Source: Pedobacter nyackensis
GTDB lineage: Bacteria; Bacteroidota; Bacteroidia; Sphingobacteriales; Sphingobacteriaceae
Reading direction: 5' to 3'
Length of the DNA stretch: 64,000 bases
Assembly: GCF_900176505.1 (NCBI RefSeq)
Contig: NZ_FWYB01000002.1
Span: forward strand, 25,237-89,236
The notes below the pieces were generated by a model. The model worked only from the letters and a program-made list of their open reading frames with translations. It did no database searches and was not told where the DNA came from. Of the stretch, positions 1 to 10,033 are shown piece after piece (the first letter of the stretch is position 1; every line of letters begins with the position of its first letter). The position numbers and the translations under genes were made by a program.

Positions 1-90
1 GTTGTAGTTGATAAAGAAGGAAACATCATCGAGAAAAACCTTCGTGGAGAAACATTAGATAAAAAACTGAAAGAGATTTTTGGCAAGTAA
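1..90 (+). CDS. C-terminal end of a thioredoxin/TlpA-like protein (partial)
   Basis: Only the last 29 codons lie in the window; the reading frame is open from base 1 to a TAA at 88-90. The peptide begins VVDKEGNIIEKNLRG and ends KLKEIFGK. A 'D-G-x-I-x-x-x-x-R-G' strand-turn followed by a short lysine-rich helix is typical of the last beta hairpin and helix of TlpA/AhpC-type thiol-disulfide or peroxiredoxin proteins of Bacteroidota. The catalytic CxxC part would lie upstream, so the call rests on the tail alone. A hairpin with a T-run follows 7 bases after the stop. Confidence 0.55.
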   Translation, partial: VVVDKEGNIIEKNLRGETLDKKLKEIFGK

Positions 91-96
91 AATTAT

Positions 97-127
97 ATGG
101 GCTGCGTCAATTGGCGTAGCCCTTTTT
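97..127 (+). terminator. Rho-independent terminator after the thioredoxin-like gene
   Basis: GGGCTGCG at 99-106 pairs with CGTAGCCC at 115-122 (one G-T pair) and is followed directly by five T. It separates the upstream gene from the exported protein starting at 151. Confidence 0.75.
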
Positions 128-150
128 CAATTATTTAAATCTTATATCAA

Positions 151-687
151 ATGAAGAAGATCATATTATCATTATTGCTGCTAACTGGTTTATCAGCTAT
201 TAAAGCCAACGCACAAATGGGGGCAGCCACAAAAGTTAAATGGGACATAGAAAAAGACGTGGTCATCAATATGGAAATGGATAATGTATGGGAAATTTTC
301 AACAACAATGAGCTGCAGAAAAAAGCCTCAAATGGATATGTAAGTGCCATTGAGGTGATAGATGCAAATATGCCTGTATCCAGAAAAATTGTCTTTTCAA
401 ATAGCGGTAGCCGTGTGGAAAATATCACTCAGAATGAAGCGCACAATAAGCTGATCGCAATAAATTTTTCTGACACCAACCTACCTAAAGGAATTAAATC
501 AGCAGAATATGCCATATTTATCAAAGCCAAAGACAGCAAAACGGCTGTGATTTGGAGAGCCAAAATTAATGGTAACGAAGAAGCCAAAAAGGCTTTGATC
601 GAGCAGTTAACGGCAGAATTCGACAGCTATGCTGTGGGTTTGGATAAGATGACGAAAAAATCGGTTCCTGCGGCTCGTATGAACTAA
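151..687 (+). CDS. Exported SRPBCC-like (START/polyketide-cyclase fold) protein
   Basis: This 178-residue protein starts with a clear Sec signal peptide (MKKIILSLLLL...KANAQ, cleavage near residue 22), so it should be periplasmic. The mature part opens with a short strand and the helix-like stretch 'VWEIFNNNELQKKAS', then alternating strands and a long C-terminal amphipathic helix (about residues 143-170). This order fits the SRPBCC ligand-binding fold, whose members bind lipids or other hydrophobic ligands. No catalytic motif or Cys pair is visible. It has its own terminator upstream and faces the L,D-transpeptidase gene tail to tail, with only 5 bases between the stops. The fold assignment is an inference from pattern; the ligand is unknown. 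Confidence 0.6.
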   Translation: MKKIILSLLLLTGLSAIKANAQMGAATKVKWDIEKDVVINMEMDNVWEIFNNNELQKKASNGYVSAIEVIDANMPVSRKIVFSNSGSRVENITQNEAHNKLIAINFSDTNLPKGIKSAEYAIFIKAKDSKTAVIWRAKINGNEEAKKALIEQLTAEFDSYAVGLDKMTKKSVPAARMN

Positions 688-692
688 CAACT

Positions 693-2147
693 CTAAAGCT
701 GATCCCTCATTGCCATATATAAAATCTCATCAAGTTCGTAAATATCAGGGCTAAACAGAATCCCTCCTTTTCCATCCGCTCTTGCGGTATAATACGTAAT
801 ACTAATTGGAACCTGCGCTGGCAAACCGATATACTTAGCTCTTGGATATCCACTTTGCATACCGCTTTTGATTTGATCGTACTTAGGACCTTTATCAAAA
901 AGGGCAAATGCTAATTCCAGTGGCTTCTCTACACGGACGCATCCATGACTCACAGCACGAACTTTCTTTTTAAAAGCAGATTTCACTGGCGTATCATGTA
1001 AATAAACACTGCTTTCATTTTTAAATAAGAACTTTATTTTACCCAATGAATTTTGTTGACCTGGCCGTTGTTTAAATGAATAACTGCCAACATCCACTGT
1101 CGACCAATCTATTGATTCGGTATTATACACCCGCTTATCTTGCTTGTATACAATAATGTTATTATTGTCGAGATAATACCTATCATTCGCGACATATTTG
1201 CTGATTTCATTTCTTACAATACTTGCCGGTATATGCCAAATCGGGTTTACCTGCACACTGTAAATGTGACTATTCAGCTGGGGTGTTTGCTTATCGGCCT
1301 CTCCTACGCAAACCTTCATATTCAATATTGATTTCCCCTTATCCATCACGTCCAGACTATAATCCGCAATATTGATGACTACATACTTGGATTCAAGCGG
1401 CATATTTTTCCACCTAAGTCGTTCCAGGTTTACTTTTAAAATCTCATCTATTTCGGCAGTACTTTTTCCTGGCATCTCGATCTGTTTCTTTAAGGCCATT
1501 TGCAAAGCAACATACTGAGCGCTTTTGGGTTGGATACTATCGAGGTAGTTTTTAAGATTTTTCACTTCCAGCACCTGCAGCATGGAAACGCTATCCGCCT
1601 TTCCTGTTACAGAAAAATAATTTGAATCAATTTTAGATGGGTCGACAAGTCCAAACTGCAAAGTATTGCTGTATTTAAGCAAGGCACTGGCTACCGTTAA
1701 TTCCAGTTCAACAGTGTCCTTGTACTTATTTACAACCGATTTTTTACTGGAAAGCTCCTCCATTCTTTTTTTAACATCATCTGTAAAAAACAGTTTAGGG
1801 TCCAGTCCATGCATCCCTGCTGAATCAAGATAAGAGACCATTACTGCCAGTTCCCCATCCGGTAAAAACTTCGGAACCAATACAGGTTGAAATCCCTTGT
1901 TCACATAAAAATTCCTGATCACTTCAGGATAGCTCAAGTCGTTCAGGTTATTCTCCAGCACTTTCTTAAACACCGACTGGAAGTCGATTACCTTCTCCCT
2001 GGGAATGGCTTTTAAAGACACCTCATTTACAAATAAGGCACTCGCCTCATGTGCAGGCGGAGGCGAGACAACAGCACGCTTAACCCCACAGGATAAACAA
2101 ATTGATATCCCCCACAGTAAAAGCAATATGTTGATTTGTGCTTTCAT
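693..2147 (-). CDS. Lipoprotein L,D-transpeptidase (YcbB/LdtD-like)
   Basis: The protein probably crosslinks peptidoglycan stem peptides in the periplasm by L,D-transpeptidation. The YkuD signature S-H-G-C-V-R-V is present, with catalytic His and Cys near residues 401 and 403 of 484. Upstream of it lie a peptidoglycan-binding-like helical part (residues 50-230) and 'YVVINIADYSLDVMDKG', the usual opening strand of the YkuD domain. The length and layout match the large YcbB class and not the small Ldt class. The N-terminus has a lipobox-like L-S-C-G near residue 20, so it is probably lipid-anchored. The longest frame begins at a TTG (2150); the ATG at 2147 is chosen. It is divergent from the sensor kinase gene, with a 150-base intergenic region. 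Confidence 0.88.
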   Translation of the reverse strand: MKAQINILLLLWGISICLSCGVKRAVVSPPPAHEASALFVNEVSLKAIPREKVIDFQSVFKKVLENNLNDLSYPEVIRNFYVNKGFQPVLVPKFLPDGELAVMVSYLDSAGMHGLDPKLFFTDDVKKRMEELSSKKSVVNKYKDTVELELTVASALLKYSNTLQFGLVDPSKIDSNYFSVTGKADSVSMLQVLEVKNLKNYLDSIQPKSAQYVALQMALKKQIEMPGKSTAEIDEILKVNLERLRWKNMPLESKYVVINIADYSLDVMDKGKSILNMKVCVGEADKQTPQLNSHIYSVQVNPIWHIPASIVRNEISKYVANDRYYLDNNNIIVYKQDKRVYNTESIDWSTVDVGSYSFKQRPGQQNSLGKIKFLFKNESSVYLHDTPVKSAFKKKVRAVSHGCVRVEKPLELAFALFDKGPKYDQIKSGMQSGYPRAKYIGLPAQVPISITYYTARADGKGGILFSPDIYELDEILYMAMRDQL

Positions 2148-2297
2148 CAAACAACGCGACTATACAATTGTAACAAACTGATATTAAGAATGTTTCAAAG
2201 AAACCAAGCGTGCATAATTGTTTACATTCAGTTTATATGTTTTTAACTTGTTTAAAGAAAAAATTACCTTAATAGTTATTTTCTACATCTTTGCAGG

Positions 2298-3872
2298 ATG
2301 AAATCCCCCATCTTCAGCTCAAGATACTTCATCGTTATAGGCCTTTTTATATTACTGTGTTTCACAGCGATAGGGATTTTCATTTCGTTAAAATTCAGTA
2401 AGCGGGCGGAGCAGATCAGTATAGAATTGGCTACAAAAAGCTATCAGCTGAAATCAAACATCATGCACAATGAGTTTAAGGATCTGATAAAAGGGATCAG
2501 CAACTCAGAAGCTATCCTGCCCCAGATCAACAATAAAGATGATTTCAGAAATCATGAGGGTACTTTGGAGGCGATCTTACTTAACCATTCAAAAGTAGAT
2601 AAAGGGTGGTACGCTATTGCCGGTAAAAACGATACTGTTTATAGGGCTATTCAAAAAATCGGAAATACTTATCATCATACTCCTATTTTAAAACACCAAA
2701 AAAATTGGATCCAAAGCCAGCTTGCACTAAAAGATACAATAGTAAACAGAGGAAAACTTGTTTCTGTAGCAGATACCATGCATTGGCTGGTTGGCTCAAA
2801 ACATCAACTTGCAGATTCTACAATATTAATGTTCGGTCTGGACATCAACCTCAAACAACTTCAGTATTATTTAAGGGATGTAGATGCTTATGGTATGGCC
2901 TACCCTTTCATAGTAGACGAGGATGGCTATTATGTGACCAATCCTGAGGAAAAGTTGATTGGAACAAAAATACCTTCCCCAGTAAATCCCTTATCTGGGA
3001 AGATCTTCCTACGCGATAGCCTCAGCAGCTATGAAATGGTATTTTCTTCCTATCTCGAACTCCCCGTAATACGTTACTATACTCCCTTGAATATTTCCGG
3101 AATGAGATGGACTATGGTAATAGATACCCTGGTATTATCGGTAGATGAGGATGTAAAAGCAATTGAGAAATATTTGATGTTTATGTTCGCTACAACGGCC
3201 TTGGTGATCCTGTTGTTGATTGCCTGGGCACAGGCTAAATGGCAAAAGGAATTTGCTGAAAAACAAGCGTTGAGTCTTGTTGCTGAACGTCAGCAAAAAG
3301 ACAATGCGTTGCTTCAGCTCAATACGCTTAAGGAAAAGGTGAACCCACATTTCTTATTCAACTCGTTAAGCTCTTTAAATGCATTAATAGAGAAGGACCC
3401 GGAACTGGCACAATCATTTGTTGTAAAATTATCCCGGGTTTACCGATATGTGCTTGAGTCGTACCCCAATGGTCTGGCCACTGTGGCCGAAGAACTTCGC
3501 TTTGCAAATGAATACTTCTTCCTGTTGAGAATAAGATTTGGTGATGCGCTGGAGCCTTTAGACATACAGGTGTCTGAAGCACATTTACAGGCTTTTATTC
3601 CATTCATGAGTCTGCAAACACTAATTGAAAATGCAGTGAAACACAATGTGCTTTCCAAAATGATGCCGCTTAAAATCAGCATAAAAAGTGAAGATGACTA
3701 TATTGTAACCAGCAATAACCTCCAGTTACGCAATGATGTAAAGGATTCGGGAAAGCAAGGACTAAGCTACCTTCAAAGTACTTATGCATATTTTGGTTCG
3801 AAACAATTTAGCTATGGTGAAGAGGGAGATGTTTACAAAGTTTATCTACCTCTGTTAAAGGCTACTGAATAA
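2298..3872 (+). CDS. LytS-type sensor histidine kinase with periplasmic Cache-like domain
   Basis: This is a membrane-bound histidine kinase of the His_kinase/LytS family. There is a transmembrane segment at about 11-32, a periplasmic part of about 260 residues, a second transmembrane segment at about 292-312, a short coiled coil, and then the family box N-P-H-F-L-F-N-S-L with phospho-acceptor His351. The N box L-I-E-N-A-V-K-H-N follows, and the end of the ATPase domain is short, as is usual for LytS. Within the sensor part, 'FIVDEDGYYVTNPEEKLIG' looks like the membrane-proximal half of a Cache ligand-binding domain. Its natural partner, a LytTR regulator, is not adjacent but lies at 11445-12200, beyond a metalloprotease and a SusC/SusD pair. 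I infer that the kinase senses something that locus processes or imports. Confidence 0.9.
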   Translation: MKSPIFSSRYFIVIGLFILLCFTAIGIFISLKFSKRAEQISIELATKSYQLKSNIMHNEFKDLIKGISNSEAILPQINNKDDFRNHEGTLEAILLNHSKVDKGWYAIAGKNDTVYRAIQKIGNTYHHTPILKHQKNWIQSQLALKDTIVNRGKLVSVADTMHWLVGSKHQLADSTILMFGLDINLKQLQYYLRDVDAYGMAYPFIVDEDGYYVTNPEEKLIGTKIPSPVNPLSGKIFLRDSLSSYEMVFSSYLELPVIRYYTPLNISGMRWTMVIDTLVLSVDEDVKAIEKYLMFMFATTALVILLLIAWAQAKWQKEFAEKQALSLVAERQQKDNALLQLNTLKEKVNPHFLFNSLSSLNALIEKDPELAQSFVVKLSRVYRYVLESYPNGLATVAEELRFANEYFFLLRIRFGDALEPLDIQVSEAHLQAFIPFMSLQTLIENAVKHNVLSKMMPLKISIKSEDDYIVTSNNLQLRNDVKDSGKQGLSYLQSTYAYFGSKQFSYGEEGDVYKVYLPLLKATE

Positions 3873-3899
3873 GCGTAGTAAAAAACATTTAAGTTTAAC

Positions 3900-3913
3900 G
3901 ATGTTATAACATC
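3900..3913. promoter_or_regulatory. Perfect 14-bp palindrome upstream of the metalloprotease gene
   Basis: GATGTTATAACATC reads the same on both strands. It lies in the 147-base gap between the kinase stop and the metalloprotease start, 106 bases before the ATG. It could bind a dimeric regulator. No known site consensus is claimed; LytTR sites are normally direct repeats and not a palindrome of this form. Confidence 0.35.
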
Positions 3914-4019
3914 TAATTAACATTTTCTTCACTCCTTAAAACTGCGCCTTCACACTACTAAAGTGCCTGCTCACGCTGTATAGTTTCATAATACACAAAC
4001 ATTCAGGCATTTTAGAGTT

Positions 4020-6650
4020 ATGATTTTAAATAAGACTTCGCTTATAGCTTTATTTATTCTTATCTCAGCGATTAGTATAAATGCGCAAACTTCTAAAAAA
4101 CTTCCTAAAGTTGCAGCAAAAAAAGTCACTGTTAAAACGCCAAAGAAAGCAGAGCAGGATACGACTAAGAAAAACACTTTAAAGGATTATAAAAGCCTTT
4201 TAAAAAATGCAAAAACGCTTAATGGTGTTTTCAAAGTACATCAGGTAGAGACGGATTATTATTTTGAGATCCCCTTAAAACTGATGGATAAAGACTTTTT
4301 ATTAGTCAACAAAATATCTTCAGTGCCATTGGCCATTAACGAAGCCGGTGTAAACAAGGGAATGAATTACGAAAATAAAGTAATTCGTTTTCACCCTAAC
4401 AAACTAGCTAAAACGGTATGGGTAAAAACCATCGTTCCCCAGGTAGAATCGCCCGCAGGAGATGCAATTACCCAATCGGTAAAAGACAATTTCGTAGGTT
4501 CTGTAATTGAAACCTTTAAAATTGAAGCTTACTCACCTGACTCATCAGCTGTAGTCATCAAAGTAAATAAAGTATTTGATGGTACAGAGAAGAGCTTTAA
4601 CGATGTGTTTACCAACATTGGCTTAGGTACCAGTCCTAAAACCGCTTTATCTGGCATTGAGCACATGAAGAGCTTCCCTGGAAACGTAGTGGTACGCTCG
4701 TTATTAAGCACTTCGGTTACAGAGGGACAAAGTACAATCGCTATCAGCGTTGCGGTAACCACTAACCTATTGCTATTACCGGAAAAACCAATGAAGCCTC
4801 GCTTTTCAGATGCCAGAGTTGGCTATTTCACTACACCAAGATGGTATTTCTCAGATACACAGCAAAAACTGGAAACCAGAGAACTGATTACCAAATGGAA
4901 GCTGGAGCCAAAAGCAGCCGACAGAGCACGGTACCTGAAAGGTGAACTGGTAGAGCCGGAAAAACCAATCGTATATTATGTTGACCCATCTACCCCAAGA
5001 CAATGGGTACCTTATATTATTGAAGGGATAAAAGACTGGCAGGAAGCATTCGAAGCCGCAGGTTTTAAAAATGCTATTCAGGCGAAAGAGGTAACAGACA
5101 CTGCTGATTTTGACGGTGACGATGTTCGCTATTCGATGGTTACTTATGCTGCTTCTCCAAAATCAAACGCCATGGGGCCATCTGTTGTGGATCCACGTAC
5201 TGGAGAAATTCTGGAATCAGATGTAATCTGGTGGCACAATGTGATGACCTCTTTACAGTATTGGATGCGTGTACAAACAGGTGTTATTGATCCCGGAGCA
5301 AGAAAAAACAACTTTAGTGTAAAGCAAATGGGGCATGCTATCCGTTTTGTATCCTCACATGAAATAGGTCATACTTTAGGTCTCAAACACAATATGGGCG
5401 CTTCTGCAGCATACCCTGTAGATTCTCTACGTTCGAAGACTTATACAGCTAAAATGGGTGGCACAGCTCCTTCGATTATGGATTATGCCCGTTTTAACTA
5501 TGTGGCACAACCTGAAGATCAGGTAACCAACATCACCCCACAAATTGGCGTATACGATAAATATGCAATTGCATGGGGTTACAGATGGTTGGATACTGAA
5601 GATCCACGTAAAGAACTGGAAATCCAGAAAGAATGGATTAAAGCGCACCAACACGATCCTTTGTATCACTATGGTGAGCAGCAAAGCGGTTTAAATGTAG
5701 TAGATCCAAGATCACAATCAGAAGATCTGGGCGACAATTCGGTGAAAGCAAGTGAATATGGTTTAAAAAACCTGCAGCGTTTGGTTCCTCAGATTTTAGA
5801 CTGGGCAGCAGAACCGGGAGATTCTTACTATCAGGCAGGGAAACTTTATATGGCAACCGTATGGCAGTGGAACACCTATGCTGATCACGTGATGTCAAAC
5901 ATTGGTGGTTACTATCTGGAAAGCCCTGTAGCCGGAGATGGTAAAAAAACTTACACCCCGGTTCCTAAAGAAAAACAACAAGAAGCCTTGAACTACCTTA
6001 AAAGGGAATTGTTTAACCTTCCGCAATGGTTGTTTAATCCGGAGTTGTTATCAAGCACATTTGCGATTAAAGATACGCCGGTTGGTCCTTACGAATACGG
6101 TCCTTATAACTTAAAACGTGAGCAACAAGCATCCCTGATGTACAATTTAGTAAATGATGAGCGCTTATTAAGATTGCTGGAAATGGAATCGCTTCATGGG
6201 AAGGATAAAGTGTACACGGTTTCACAATTGTTGAAGGAGATTAGAGAAACGATATTTAAACAAACGGTAAGTGGCAAATCACTTACGTTGGATCAGCGCA
6301 TGACTCAACAGAACTATGTTGATGCATTATTGGTGAGTTCTGATAAACTGATGGAAAAAATAAACAAAAAAGCCATTAAGTCTTTAAATACTGTAAAAAA
6401 CAACTTACCTGAACTTTGTGATCTTACTCCTCGCGCTTTTCAAGAAAACGCTGCTGTTAGAGGCGATGAACTGAGAAATGTTTACGTAAATGCAATGACC
6501 AGGACTTCAGATGTAGCATCTGCTAAAAGAGGTGAACTATTGAAGATTCTAACCCTTTTAGAAAAAAATAAAACCCGTGCTGGTGAGGAAACTCAAAATC
6601 ATTACATGGATCTGATCTTAAGGATCCGCCAAAGCTTAAAAATCAATTAA
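4020..6650 (+). CDS. Secreted zinc metalloprotease (DUF5117/DUF4953 type, metzincin motif)
   Basis: This 876-residue exported protease is predicted to cleave proteins or peptides outside the cytoplasm. Residues 1-23 form a signal peptide ending in I-N-A-Q. A lysine-rich linker (25-55) leads to a DUF5118/DUF5117-like beta region, then the metzincin zinc site H-E-I-G-H-T-L-G-L-K-H with His447, Glu448, His451 and His457. The 'S-I-M-D-Y' stretch about 40 residues later supplies the methionine of a Met-turn. The C-terminal third is helical. Length and layout match the large Bacteroidota 'zinc-dependent metalloprotease' family. It is followed after 21 bases by susC and then susD on the same strand. 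I infer that it makes peptides for that transporter, or matures surface proteins; the substrate is not readable. Confidence 0.9.
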   Translation: MILNKTSLIALFILISAISINAQTSKKLPKVAAKKVTVKTPKKAEQDTTKKNTLKDYKSLLKNAKTLNGVFKVHQVETDYYFEIPLKLMDKDFLLVNKISSVPLAINEAGVNKGMNYENKVIRFHPNKLAKTVWVKTIVPQVESPAGDAITQSVKDNFVGSVIETFKIEAYSPDSSAVVIKVNKVFDGTEKSFNDVFTNIGLGTSPKTALSGIEHMKSFPGNVVVRSLLSTSVTEGQSTIAISVAVTTNLLLLPEKPMKPRFSDARVGYFTTPRWYFSDTQQKLETRELITKWKLEPKAADRARYLKGELVEPEKPIVYYVDPSTPRQWVPYIIEGIKDWQEAFEAAGFKNAIQAKEVTDTADFDGDDVRYSMVTYAASPKSNAMGPSVVDPRTGEILESDVIWWHNVMTSLQYWMRVQTGVIDPGARKNNFSVKQMGHAIRFVSSHEIGHTLGLKHNMGASAAYPVDSLRSKTYTAKMGGTAPSIMDYARFNYVAQPEDQVTNITPQIGVYDKYAIAWGYRWLDTEDPRKELEIQKEWIKAHQHDPLYHYGEQQSGLNVVDPRSQSEDLGDNSVKASEYGLKNLQRLVPQILDWAAEPGDSYYQAGKLYMATVWQWNTYADHVMSNIGGYYLESPVAGDGKKTYTPVPKEKQQEALNYLKRELFNLPQWLFNPELLSSTFAIKDTPVGPYEYGPYNLKREQQASLMYNLVNDERLLRLLEMESLHGKDKVYTVSQLLKEIRETIFKQTVSGKSLTLDQRMTQQNYVDALLVSSDKLMEKINKKAIKSLNTVKNNLPELCDLTPRAFQENAAVRGDELRNVYVNAMTRTSDVASAKRGELLKILTLLEKNKTRAGEETQNHYMDLILRIRQSLKIN

Positions 6651-6671
6651 ACTATCCATAATTTTGTAATA

Positions 6672-9600
6672 ATGAACAAATTACTACTTTTTCTTTTCCT
6701 GCTCTCGGTTGGCTTTAAAGGCTATACTCAGGAACAAACCACGGTTACCGGAACGGTGCTGTCGGCCGAAGACGGAAAACCCATTCCCGGAGCTTCGGTT
6801 TTCGTTGACAAATCTGGCATTGGCGAACAGTCGAGTCCAGGTGTAATACAAAATACCGTTATCGGAGCTATGACTGATGCTAACGGTCACTTTATCTTAA
6901 AAGTTCCTGCTAGAACTACTTATTTAAAAGTAAGTTATCTGGGGTATACTACCACAATGGTAGACATCACCAACAAAACCAAAATCACAGTTTCATTAAA
7001 AAACGACGATAAAGTATTAGGTGAGGTAATTGTAACTGGTTATGCAGACATTGCCAAGCGTAAAAACACGACTTCAGTAGCAAAATTAGATTACGAGAAG
7101 GTTCGCCAGAATGGTGTTGCTGGTGTTGATCAAATGCTGGAAGGGCAAATCGCAGGTGTATCTGTAGCTAACTTAAACGGTGGACCAGGTGCAGCTCCAA
7201 AAATCAAAATCCGTGGTACCGTTTCATTAAATGGAACACAAGATCCTCTATGGGTATTGGATGGTCTTCCTTTAGAAGGAACAAACTTGCCCAACAAACT
7301 TACTGATAAAGACAACATCGATCAGTTACGTAATTTGCCTATTGCCGGATTAAATCCTGATGATATTGCCGACATTACGATCCTTAAAGATGCGGCTGCA
7401 ACTGCCATTTATGGTGCGCGGGCAGCAAATGGTGTAATTGTAATTACAACCAAAAAAGGTAAAAAAGGTCCTATGGCAGTTAACTTTTCTGCAAATACTT
7501 TTATTTCAGATCGTCCGGACTTATCTAAGCTTAACCTGATGAACTCCAACCAAAAGGTAGATTTTGAATTAGGAATGGCTTCAAGACCAGATCTTATTTA
7601 CAGAGATAATCAAGGTTCTGTTGCCAGGATTTTGAATAAAAGCGGAGAACTGAGCAATTATAGAACTAATGGTTTTTCAGGCTTAACGGCAGGCACACAG
7701 GATGCAATCAATGCATTAAGAGGCAATAACACAAACTGGGCTAATGAATTATATCAAACCGCTCTAAACCAACAATACGGTTTAAGCTTATCTGGTGGTA
7801 GTGATCAGGCTAATTATTATTTTTCTTCAGGATATTATAACGAAAAAGGTACCACGATCGGAACCGGTATGGAACGTTATAACATTACCTTAAAAACAGA
7901 TTTCAACCTTAGTCAGAAGTTAAAAGCAGGTGTTGCAGTATTTGGGTCTAAAACAAATCGCAAGAATTACCTTACAGATCCCGATGGTTACACCAATGTA
8001 AGTACGTATTCAAGAAATGTAAACCCTTATCAAACGGTTAGAGATGCCAATGGCAATTATGCATATGACCTTGACATTTTGGGTACCGTAAATGGCGATG
8101 TTTACCTTCCGTACAATTTCCTGGAAGAACGTGCAAACACTCGTTATACGCTGGGTAATAAAAGTGTTAAAACTGTAATGGACCTAAATTATGAGATCAA
8201 TAGAGCCTTTAACATCCGTACAGAGTTAGGTTTACAGTTTGAAGATACCGGAGTTGAAAAATATGCAGGGCAGGAAAGTTACAATACCCGTAAACTGAGA
8301 CAAAGCAGTAGTTACTTTAATTCTGGGCTTGGTAAAACCGATTACTTCTTACCTCTTGGTGGTGTAATTACCAACCAGAACACTTCATTTTTCCAATACA
8401 ACTGGAAATCAATCCTGGAGTATAAAAAAGTATTTGCTGAAAACCATGAAGTTGAAGCCCTTGCAGGAACTGAGCTAAGAAGGACTTATAACGAAGACGT
8501 GCTGACCAGAGGTTTTGGTTTTAATGAACGTACTTTAACCAATCAGAACATTGTATTTCCAAATGCGGATTTTGCGAAGAATCCAAACTTCAATAGCTAT
8601 CAAAAAGGGAAACAGGAGAATGCCTATGCATCATTCTACGGTACTTTATCATACACTTACGACAGGAAATATACATTATATGGAAGTATCCGTTACGATG
8701 GATCAGATCTATTCGGTGTAGATCCTAAATACAGATATCTACCTATTTATTCCGTTTCGGGTGCATGGAATGCTAAGGAGGAAAAGTTTATCAAAGACAT
8801 CAACTGGATCTCTAACCTCCGTCTTCGTAGTTCTTACGGTATTCAAGGAAACATAGACAAAACTACTTCACCATTTGTGGTAGGTAATTATAGCAATGCA
8901 AATATTTTACCAGGAGGAAACCAACCTACCATTTCGGTAACCAGTCCTCCAAACAATAAACTTCGCTGGGAGAAAACATCAACTTTCAATGCAGGTTTAG
9001 ACCTAGGTTTATTTAACAATGTGGTACAGGTAACTTTTGACTATTACAACCGTTACAGTAAAGACCTAATCGGTACAGAGGCTTTACAATTGGAAAATGG
9101 ATTTGATTTTACCAATGCTAACTTTGCAAGGGTAAAAAACAAAGGCTTGGAATTAAGTATCTCTACCAGAAACATTCAAACAAACAATTTCCAGTGGTCA
9201 ACTGATTTCAACATTGCCCAGAATAAGAGTAAAGTCGTTCAGGAGAAAATTCGTCCGAATCAGCTGACTCCTTCAAGAGAAGGATTCCCTGTTGGGGCAA
9301 TATTTGTATTGAAAACTGCAGGATTAGATGCCAACGGTATTCCTCAATTTATGAAAGATGGTCAGGTAGTTTCTTTAGAGAATTTCTATAAGCTATATGA
9401 TCCATGGGCAGATTTCTTCCCTGGGGAATTAACCAGCACAGCATTATCTAATGAAGAATTTAGAAATCTATATACTTATGCAGGTGATATGGAACCTAAG
9501 TTTACTGGAGGTATTACCAACCGCTTACGTTATAACAACTTTGATTTCGCTGTAACAGCAACTTTTAACATCGGACAAACCGTATTGGCCAGACCACAAT

Positions 9601-10022
9601 ATAACCCTGCACAAGTGGATAGAGGAAGAAATTATTCTACTGATATTTTAAATGCATGGTCACCAACTAATGCTGGCAGCAACATGCCTGGTATTTTTGG
9701 GAAAGACAGCTTTGATGGTGAAAGATATATGGCTTACAACTGGCTAACAGGCTTTGATGCGAGTAATTCTTACAACAATCTGGATGTTTTCTCTAAAAAG
9801 ATAAGCTATATGCGTGTAAGCAGTATGCGTTTGGGATACTCACTTCCTGCAGCTATTGCTGGAAAAGTTAAAGCAAATACCTTAAGAGTAAGCATTGAAG
9901 CAAGAAATCCATTTGTAATCAGTACCGATTATAAAGGATATTTTGATCCTGAAACCTACGGTAATATTTATGCTCAACCGATATCAAGAAGTATTTCGAT
10001 TGGTTTAAATGCTACTTTTTAA
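6672..10022 (+). CDS. SusC/RagA-family TonB-linked outer membrane transporter
   Basis: This 1116-residue TonB-dependent barrel imports bulky nutrients with its SusD lid. A signal peptide (1-19) is followed by a carboxypeptidase-regulatory-like beta sandwich (about 24-112) with a small insertion near 'GIGEQSSPG', then a TonB-box-like E-V-I-V-T-G-Y near 118-124. The plug domain carries the family signatures 'DGLPLEG', 'ILKDAAATAIYGARAANGVI' (shared by SusC proteins) and 'ITTKKGKKG'. The rest is a barrel ending in aromatic 'LNATF'. It has no N-terminal STN domain, so it is probably not an ECF-sigma signalling receptor, unlike the SusC at 32218-35604. It sits between the metalloprotease (21 bases) and SusD (11 bases). 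The substrate is unknown; the protease next door suggests peptides. Confidence 0.95.
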   Translation: MNKLLLFLFLLSVGFKGYTQEQTTVTGTVLSAEDGKPIPGASVFVDKSGIGEQSSPGVIQNTVIGAMTDANGHFILKVPARTTYLKVSYLGYTTTMVDITNKTKITVSLKNDDKVLGEVIVTGYADIAKRKNTTSVAKLDYEKVRQNGVAGVDQMLEGQIAGVSVANLNGGPGAAPKIKIRGTVSLNGTQDPLWVLDGLPLEGTNLPNKLTDKDNIDQLRNLPIAGLNPDDIADITILKDAAATAIYGARAANGVIVITTKKGKKGPMAVNFSANTFISDRPDLSKLNLMNSNQKVDFELGMASRPDLIYRDNQGSVARILNKSGELSNYRTNGFSGLTAGTQDAINALRGNNTNWANELYQTALNQQYGLSLSGGSDQANYYFSSGYYNEKGTTIGTGMERYNITLKTDFNLSQKLKAGVAVFGSKTNRKNYLTDPDGYTNVSTYSRNVNPYQTVRDANGNYAYDLDILGTVNGDVYLPYNFLEERANTRYTLGNKSVKTVMDLNYEINRAFNIRTELGLQFEDTGVEKYAGQESYNTRKLRQSSSYFNSGLGKTDYFLPLGGVITNQNTSFFQYNWKSILEYKKVFAENHEVEALAGTELRRTYNEDVLTRGFGFNERTLTNQNIVFPNADFAKNPNFNSYQKGKQENAYASFYGTLSYTYDRKYTLYGSIRYDGSDLFGVDPKYRYLPIYSVSGAWNAKEEKFIKDINWISNLRLRSSYGIQGNIDKTTSPFVVGNYSNANILPGGNQPTISVTSPPNNKLRWEKTSTFNAGLDLGLFNNVVQVTFDYYNRYSKDLIGTEALQLENGFDFTNANFARVKNKGLELSISTRNIQTNNFQWSTDFNIAQNKSKVVQEKIRPNQLTPSREGFPVGAIFVLKTAGLDANGIPQFMKDGQVVSLENFYKLYDPWADFFPGELTSTALSNEEFRNLYTYAGDMEPKFTGGITNRLRYNNFDFAVTATFNIGQTVLARPQYNPAQVDRGRNYSTDILNAWSPTNAGSNMPGIFGKDSFDGERYMAYNWLTGFDASNSYNNLDVFSKKISYMRVSSMRLGYSLPAAIAGKVKANTLRVSIEARNPFVISTDYKGYFDPETYGNIYAQPISRSISIGLNATF

Positions 10023-10033
10023 TTAATAACGAG

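Noticed and set aside
6659-6666. TAATTTTG box just before susC
   Set aside because: No -33 TTG at the right distance, and it ends 5 bases before the ATG inside a likely cotranscribed run.
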